A stretch of 64,000 nt of DNA, taken from the NCBI RefSeq assembly GCF_039994875.1, contig NZ_CP121196.1:4588001-4652000 (forward strand). Direction: 5' to 3'. Made by a program: the position numbers and the translations under genes. The notes beneath the pieces were generated by a model, which saw only the letters and a list, made by a program, of their open reading frames with translations, had not been told where the DNA came from and ran no database searches. The first letter of the stretch is position 1, and each line of letters opens with the position of its first letter. Source of the DNA: Telmatobacter sp. DSM 110680. Its GTDB lineage: Bacteria; Acidobacteriota; Terriglobia; Terriglobales; Acidobacteriaceae. Shown here piece by piece: positions 59,785 through 64,000 of the stretch.

Positions 59785-60708
59785 TCATCCAGCGCGTTCT
59801 ACGTGGTAGTAGTATGGGGGCCCGTGCTTCTGGGCTAGCTCGCGCACGGTTTGCAAAAACGCAAGGGCCGTGTAGGAAAGAGTCGCCTGACGGCGGTGCA
59901 CGAGGCGGAGCACACGTTTGAATTCAAGCTCGTCGACGGTCACACGCACCAGTTCGCCCGCTTCGAGCTCGTGGGCGATGGTCAGGTGAGGGACCAGGGC
60001 TACCCCGTTGCCCATGGCGACGAATCGCTTGATGGCTTCGATGGTGGGCAGATCGATTCCCATATTCAACGGAGTACGGTAACGCTGAAAAGCCTCAATC
60101 ACCTTTCGGCGCAGGGGCGATGTGACATTGTGGGCGATGAAGTTCTCCTTGCCGAGGTCGTTGATGGAAACCCTGGAGGCCTTGGCGAGCCGGTGACGGG
60201 GGCTAACGATAAAGGCCAGGCTGTCGTTATAGACAGCGACTGTACGAAATTTTTCTGGGTCGAGCTTGAACGACGTCACTCCGATCTCGAACGTTCGCAG
60301 GCTCAGTTCCTCAGCGATGCGGCTGGCCAGCATGCGGTGGACTGAGATGCCAATATCGGGAAAGCGGCGGCGGAACTGGTCAATGGCCGGAAGCAGGTAC
60401 ATACAGGTGTATTCGTTTGCAGCCAGCTGCAGACGCCCGCGTTCCAGGCTCTTCAACTCGCCGAGCGCACTGGTAGCTTCGCGGCGTAGCGCTAGCAGGC
60501 GTTGTGCGTAGTCCCGCAGCAGCTCGCCAGAAGCAGTGAGCGATCCATCACGAGCGGCGCGGTCAAAGAGGGTTTCACCAAGCGATGCCTCAAGCTTGCG
60601 GATGACCTGGCTGATGGCTGGCTGCGTGCGGTGGAGGCGGACGGCGGCTCGGGAGAAGCTGCGCTCTTCGGCAACGGCAAGAAATGTTTCGAGTTGAGAG
60701 AGGTCCAT
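59785..60708 (-). CDS. LysR family transcriptional regulator, divergent from leuA
   Basis: A 307-residue LysR-type regulator. The N-terminal HTH (about 1-65: MDLSQLETFLAVAEERSFSRAAVRLHRTQPAISQVIRKLEASLGETLFDR) is canonical. The periplasmic-binding-protein-like effector domain follows (LQLAANEYTCMYLLPAIDQFRRRFPDIGISVHR, GNGVALVPHLTI). It is divergently transcribed from leuA, the usual place for a LysR protein controlling that operon. A T-N11-A palindrome lies in the shared gap. The start codon lacks a ribosome site and its upstream region consists of a CTAGC-rich repeat. Confidence 0.88.
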   Translation of the reverse strand: MDLSQLETFLAVAEERSFSRAAVRLHRTQPAISQVIRKLEASLGETLFDRAARDGSLTASGELLRDYAQRLLALRREATSALGELKSLERGRLQLAANEYTCMYLLPAIDQFRRRFPDIGISVHRMLASRIAEELSLRTFEIGVTSFKLDPEKFRTVAVYNDSLAFIVSPRHRLAKASRVSINDLGKENFIAHNVTSPLRRKVIEAFQRYRTPLNMGIDLPTIEAIKRFVAMGNGVALVPHLTIAHELEAGELVRVTVDELEFKRVLRLVHRRQATLSYTALAFLQTVRELAQKHGPPYYYHVERAG

Positions 60709-60711
60709 GTT

Positions 60712-60780
60712 AGCTGCTAGCTCCTAGCCTCTAGCTGCCAGCGTTCGACCAGGAGCTAGAAGCTGGAGACTAGCGGCTCT
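60712..60780. repeat. CTAGC-rich degenerate repeat in the lysR leader
   Basis: A 70-bp run built of TAGCTG, TAGCTCC and TAGCCTC units with a reverse-oriented part (AGGAGCTAGAAGCTGG) on the right, starting 3 bp beyond the lysR start codon. The same motif recurs at 63207-63231 across the end of leuB. It is non-coding here. Confidence 0.6.
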
Positions 60781-60813
60781 GCATAAGCAATTGTAATAGG
60801 TTCCCCAAAAAGA

Positions 60814-60831
60814 ATAACTTTGCGTTATAGC
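60814..60831. promoter_or_regulatory. LysR-type box, copy 2, in the lysR-leuA gap
   Basis: AATAACTTTGCGTTATAG contains ATAAC-N5-GTTAT with T-N11-A spacing. It lies 57 nt upstream of the leuA start and 106 nt from the lysR start, a normal LysR activation position. It is the exact reverse complement of the 18-mer at 24804-24821. Confidence 0.7.
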
Positions 60832-60887
60832 CACTGGATGCGAGAAAATAAGAAAGTTAGGAAACTCTTCCCCGGCAGGCGTGAACC

Positions 60888-62093
60888 ATGATGAACAATC
60901 CAAATCACGTTGCATTCTTCGATACCACTCTGCGCGATGGCGAGCAGTCGCCTGGTTGCAGCATGACCACGCAGGAGAAACTGACCATGGCGCACGCCCT
61001 CGAGGACCTGGGCGTCGACATCATCGAAGCTGGATTCGCGATGGCGTCGGAAGGCGATTTTGCCGCGATTGCGACGATTACGCAGGCAGTTCGCAAGCCG
61101 CGTATCGCTTCCCTCGCCCGCGCAAAGACTGAGGACATCGAAATGGCCGCGCGCGCGCTGCAGTTTGCGGAGCGCTCACGTATTCATGTCTTCCTCGCCT
61201 CAAGCGATCTGCACCTCGAGTACAAACTGAAGATGAGCCGCCAGCAGGCCCTCGATCAAGCAGCGGAATCAGTCCGCCTGGCGCGAACTTTTGTGGAGGA
61301 CGTGGAGTTTTCACCGGAAGATGCGACGCGTTCGGATCGTGACTTTCTGGTTGAGATTGTGCGCGTGGCCATCGAAGCCGGTGCCACGACGATCAACATG
61401 CCGGATACGGTGGGTTACACAACGCCGGAAGAGTACGGGCAAATGTTCCGCGAGGTGCGCGAGCGCATTCCAGCGGTGGACGCGGAAGGCATCATTCTCT
61501 CTTCGCACTGCCACGACGATCTGGGACTTGCGGCGGCGAATTCGCTGGCTGCGATCACTGCAGGAGCGCGGCAGGTTGAGTGCACCATCAACGGCATCGG
61601 CGAACGCGCAGGTAATGCGTCGCTTGAGGAGCTAGCCGCGGCCCTGCATGTGCGCAGCGAGCGTTACGGCGTGACTACGAACATCAAGCTCGATCAGCTT
61701 TATCCTACGAGCCAAGTGCTGGGTCAAATCATTACCTTCAGGCCGTCGCCCAACAAGGCGATTGTGGGCGCGAATGCATTCGCGCATGAGTCGGGCATTC
61801 ATCAGCACGGCATGCTAGCCAATCCGTTGTGCTACGAGATCATGACGCCTTCATTGGTCGGTGTGTCGCGGACCAGCCTGGTGCTGGGCAAGCACTCGGG
61901 GCGCGCGGCGCTGCGGCATCGGCTGGAGCAATTGGGCTATACGCTTTCGCGCGAGGAGTTGCAGCAGACCTACTACCGCTTTGCGGCCCTGGCCGATCGC
62001 AAAAAGAATATCTATGACCAGGATTTGATCGGCATCCTACCGGATCCGATTCGCGACCGGAAGCAGGAGCCGGTAGTGGCGGAACTCGATTAA
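60888..62093 (+). CDS. leuA: 2-isopropylmalate synthase, short form without C-terminal regulatory domain
   Basis: A 401-residue enzyme. The TIM-barrel catalytic domain has FFDTTLRDGEQSPGCSM, the metal ligands in SSHCHDDLGLAAANSLAAI, and GIGERAGNASLEELAAAL; the linker subdomain has NAFAHESGIHQHGML and GKHSGRAALRHRLEQLG. It condenses acetyl-CoA with 2-ketoisovalerate. It ends about 110 residues before the usual LeuA length, so the leucine-binding regulatory domain is missing. Homocitrate or citramalate synthase is an alternative, but leuB and leuC follow. A weak ribosome site precedes the double ATG. Confidence 0.92.
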   Translation: MMNNPNHVAFFDTTLRDGEQSPGCSMTTQEKLTMAHALEDLGVDIIEAGFAMASEGDFAAIATITQAVRKPRIASLARAKTEDIEMAARALQFAERSRIHVFLASSDLHLEYKLKMSRQQALDQAAESVRLARTFVEDVEFSPEDATRSDRDFLVEIVRVAIEAGATTINMPDTVGYTTPEEYGQMFREVRERIPAVDAEGIILSSHCHDDLGLAAANSLAAITAGARQVECTINGIGERAGNASLEELAAALHVRSERYGVTTNIKLDQLYPTSQVLGQIITFRPSPNKAIVGANAFAHESGIHQHGMLANPLCYEIMTPSLVGVSRTSLVLGKHSGRAALRHRLEQLGYTLSREELQQTYYRFAALADRKKNIYDQDLIGILPDPIRDRKQEPVVAELD

Positions 62094-62131
62094 TTTTTTA
62101 CCTACAACTGACGACTGACGACTGGATTGCG

Positions 62132-63229
62132 ATGAAGCTGAAAATTCTTGTCACTGCCGGAGACGGCATCGGCCCCGAGGTCACGAACGAAGCTGTCTCT
62201 GTGCTGCACGAGGTTGCGGAGATCGGTGGCCACAAGCTCGAAATCACGGCAAAGCGCATTGGCGGTGTGGCGATTGTGAAGGATGGATCGCCGCTGCCCA
62301 AGGACACTCTTGATGCCGCGCTGGCGAGCGATGCCGTGCTGCTGGGCGCAGTGGGTGGCAATGAATTCAATTCCCTTCCTCCGGATAAGCGGCCTGAGGC
62401 TGGACTGCTGCAACTGCGTGCGGCGCTGGGGGGATTTGCGAATCTGCGGCCGGCATTCGCATTCAAGGAACTGGCGGTGAACAGCCCGCTGCGCCCGGAG
62501 ATTATTGACGGCGCAGATATCTTATTTGTCCGCGAACTGCTGGGCGGCCTATATTTCGGCGCTCCGCGCGAGTGGAACAAGGCGAAGGGCGAAGCGTGGA
62601 ACACCATGCGCTATACACGCGAAGAAGTGGCGCGAGTGTCGCGGATCGCGTTTGAACTGGCGATGAAGCGGCGCAAGAAGCTGACCAGCGTGGACAAGGC
62701 CAACGTGCTGGAAGTTTCACAGCTATGGCGCGCAACGGTGAATGAAGTTGCTGCGGAGTTTCCGGCAGTGACGGTGGAACATCAATACGTTGATGCGATG
62801 TCGATGCACCTGATGAACCAGCCACGCAACTATGACGTTGTTCTTACGGAGAATCTATTCGGTGACATTCTCAGCGATGAGTCGGCTGTAATCACGGGAT
62901 CGCTCGGCATGCTGCCCTCAGCGACAATCGGCGGCAAGGTGAATTTGTATGAACCGGTGCATGGTTCGGCGCCGGATATCGCGGGCAAGGGATTGGCGAA
63001 TCCGCTGGGAGCGATTTTGACGGGCGCGTTGATTCTGCGGCATTCGGGTGCACTTGAAGCGGAGGCTGCGGCGATTGAATCGGCCGTCCGCAAGGTGCTG
63101 GAGCAGGGCTTCCGCACGCCGGATTTGGCGCGTGGAAATTCGCAGGGACTTCCGGTGCTGTCAACGAAGGAGATGGGCGCGAAAGTCCGCGAGACGGTGA
63201 AGAGTCAGCTGCTAGCTGCCAGCCGCTAG
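62132..63229 (+). CDS. leuB: 3-isopropylmalate dehydrogenase
   Basis: A 365-residue enzyme. It has the opening KILVTAGDGIGPEVTNEAV, the substrate arginines in RPEIIDGADILFVRELLGGLYFG, the catalytic region TSVDKANVLEVSQLWR, VTVEHQYVDAMSMHL, the magnesium aspartates in TENLFGDILSDESAVITGSLGMLPSA and the NAD loop EPVHGSAPDIAGKGLANPLGAILT. It oxidises and decarboxylates 3-isopropylmalate. It lies 38 nt after leuA. The last ten codons (SQLLAASR and stop) are made of the CTAGC repeat seen at 60.7 kb. Confidence 0.96.
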   Translation: MKLKILVTAGDGIGPEVTNEAVSVLHEVAEIGGHKLEITAKRIGGVAIVKDGSPLPKDTLDAALASDAVLLGAVGGNEFNSLPPDKRPEAGLLQLRAALGGFANLRPAFAFKELAVNSPLRPEIIDGADILFVRELLGGLYFGAPREWNKAKGEAWNTMRYTREEVARVSRIAFELAMKRRKKLTSVDKANVLEVSQLWRATVNEVAAEFPAVTVEHQYVDAMSMHLMNQPRNYDVVLTENLFGDILSDESAVITGSLGMLPSATIGGKVNLYEPVHGSAPDIAGKGLANPLGAILTGALILRHSGALEAEAAAIESAVRKVLEQGFRTPDLARGNSQGLPVLSTKEMGAKVRETVKSQLLAASR

Positions 63230-63356
63230 CTAAGAGCCTGTTCGCGGCAGCGAGATCAGCACGGATTAACACGAAAAGAATTGATTCCGAATCGGAGTCG
63301 CAGAAATATCAACCAGCAGGACATAGCTGGCGGCTGAAAACCAGGAGTTGTTTTTA

Positions 63357-64000
63357 ATGATTACCGCACCAAAAACATTATTCGAGAAGGTCTGGGAGCA
63401 GCACGTAGTGGTGGAGCCAAAGGGCGAGCCCACGCTGATCTACATCGATCTGCAATTGCTGCACGAGGTCACTTCTCCGCAGGCGTTTGAAGGGCTTCGT
63501 CTTGCTGGACGCAAGGTGCGGCGGCCGGACCGCTGCATTGCAACTGTGGATCACAACGTGCCGACGACCGTTGAAGGCAGGCTACATATCGTGGACCAGA
63601 TTGCTGCGACGCAGATTGACGCGCTACGCAAAAACTGTGCAGACTTCGGCGTTGAGCTCTACGACGTGAACAGCCGCGAACAAGGCATCGTGCACGTGAT
63701 CGGACCGGAACTAGGTATTACCAAACCGGGGATGACGATTGTGTGCGGTGACTCGCATACATCGACGCACGGCGCATTTGGCGCGCTGGCATTCGGCATC
63801 GGCACGAGCGAAGTGGAGCATGTGCTGGCGACGCAAACACTACCGCAATCGAAGCCAAAGACGTTTCGGATTTCAGTCGAAGGCAAGTTGCCGCAGGGTG
63901 TGACAGCCAAGGACATTATTCTCGCCATCATCGGCAAGATCGGGACGGACGGCGCGACTGGCTGTGTGGTCGAATATGCGGGCTCGGCGATTCGGGCGCT
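63357..64000 (+). CDS. leuC: 3-isopropylmalate dehydratase large subunit (cut by window edge)
   Basis: The first 214 residues of LeuC, open at the right edge. It starts MITAPKTLFEKVWEQHVVV and carries LIYIDLQLLHEVTSPQAFEGLRLAGRKVRRPD, ATVDHNVPTT, TIVCGDSHTSTHGAFGALAFGIGTSEVEHVLATQTL and GTDGATGCVVEYAGSAI. The cysteine in VCGDSHTSTHG would be one of the [4Fe-4S] ligands, the others lying beyond the edge. It isomerises 2- to 3-isopropylmalate with LeuD. AGGAG nine nt before the ATG sets the start. It is third in leuA-leuB-leuC. Confidence 0.96.
   Translation, partial: MITAPKTLFEKVWEQHVVVEPKGEPTLIYIDLQLLHEVTSPQAFEGLRLAGRKVRRPDRCIATVDHNVPTTVEGRLHIVDQIAATQIDALRKNCADFGVELYDVNSREQGIVHVIGPELGITKPGMTIVCGDSHTSTHGAFGALAFGIGTSEVEHVLATQTLPQSKPKTFRISVEGKLPQGVTAKDIILAIIGKIGTDGATGCVVEYAGSAIRA

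Overview
The window reads as an Acidobacteriota chromosome, most likely class Terriglobia. It is moderately GC-rich and Gram-negative (LpxD, a TamA/TamB-type pair, an Oar-like TonB receptor with an N-terminal carboxypeptidase-regulatory-like domain). It also carries families typical of that phylum: an acidobacterial VWFA-related protein, a CadC-like winged-helix/TPR protein, a BshB1-like bacillithiol deacetylase and DUF4242. Assignment is from protein character only. No insertion sequence, prophage, CRISPR array, rRNA or ordinary tRNA gene was seen.

Layout. 1-2.0 kb: TetR-HlyD-ABC efflux operon (minus) running off the left edge, with a candidate TetR operator. 2.3-9.6 kb: carbohydrate locus (minus) of a TonB receptor, two Tat-exported enzymes and a ROK regulator. 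9.8-13.1 kb: a maleylpyruvate-isomerase-like protein, SoxR diverging from an FMN reductase across a textbook SoxR box, a small RHH-like protein and a frataxin/CyaY homologue. 13.1-18.8 kb: GH92 alpha-mannosidase, then phoB-phoR-pstS. 19.0-21.2 kb: a PD40 protein and aquaporin Z.

21.2-23.8 kb is the most unusual part: a TROVE/Ro60 (Rsr) gene preceded on the same strand by five candidate bacterial Y RNAs, with an unrecognised 110-residue CxxC protein lying between them. All five RNAs share a closing stem with a 5' TGG(T/C)G side and a 3' TTCC side. Two contain a circularly permuted tRNA-like domain (T arm, closed 7-bp acceptor stem, D arm) and two others carry rearranged or degenerate tRNA-like arms.

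24-46.6 kb is mixed housekeeping: methyltransferase, BshB1-like deacetylase, lipoprotein, bifunctional homocysteine methyltransferase/MTHFR, XseB, LpxD, BNR protein, CadC-like protein, cupredoxin, DUF4242, VWA protein, MoaD-MoaE fusion, PAS histidine kinase, ATP-grasp protein, dienelactone hydrolase, Lon, and an ECF sigma/zinc-finger anti-sigma pair. 46.7-55.1 kb: TamA-like / SurA-like / TamB operon. 55.3-58.7 kb: BON protein, STAS protein, UbiA-type prenyltransferase, prephenate dehydratase. 59.8-64 kb: a LysR regulator divergent from leuA-leuB-leuC, with leuC cut by the right edge. An 18-bp palindromic sequence in the lysR-leuA gap recurs exactly in front of the methyltransferase gene at 24.8 kb, suggesting a shared regulator.

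Starts were chosen by Shine-Dalgarno match and family N-termini; several differ from the longest open frame and this is noted. Functions come from motif recognition; no database search or folding program was run.
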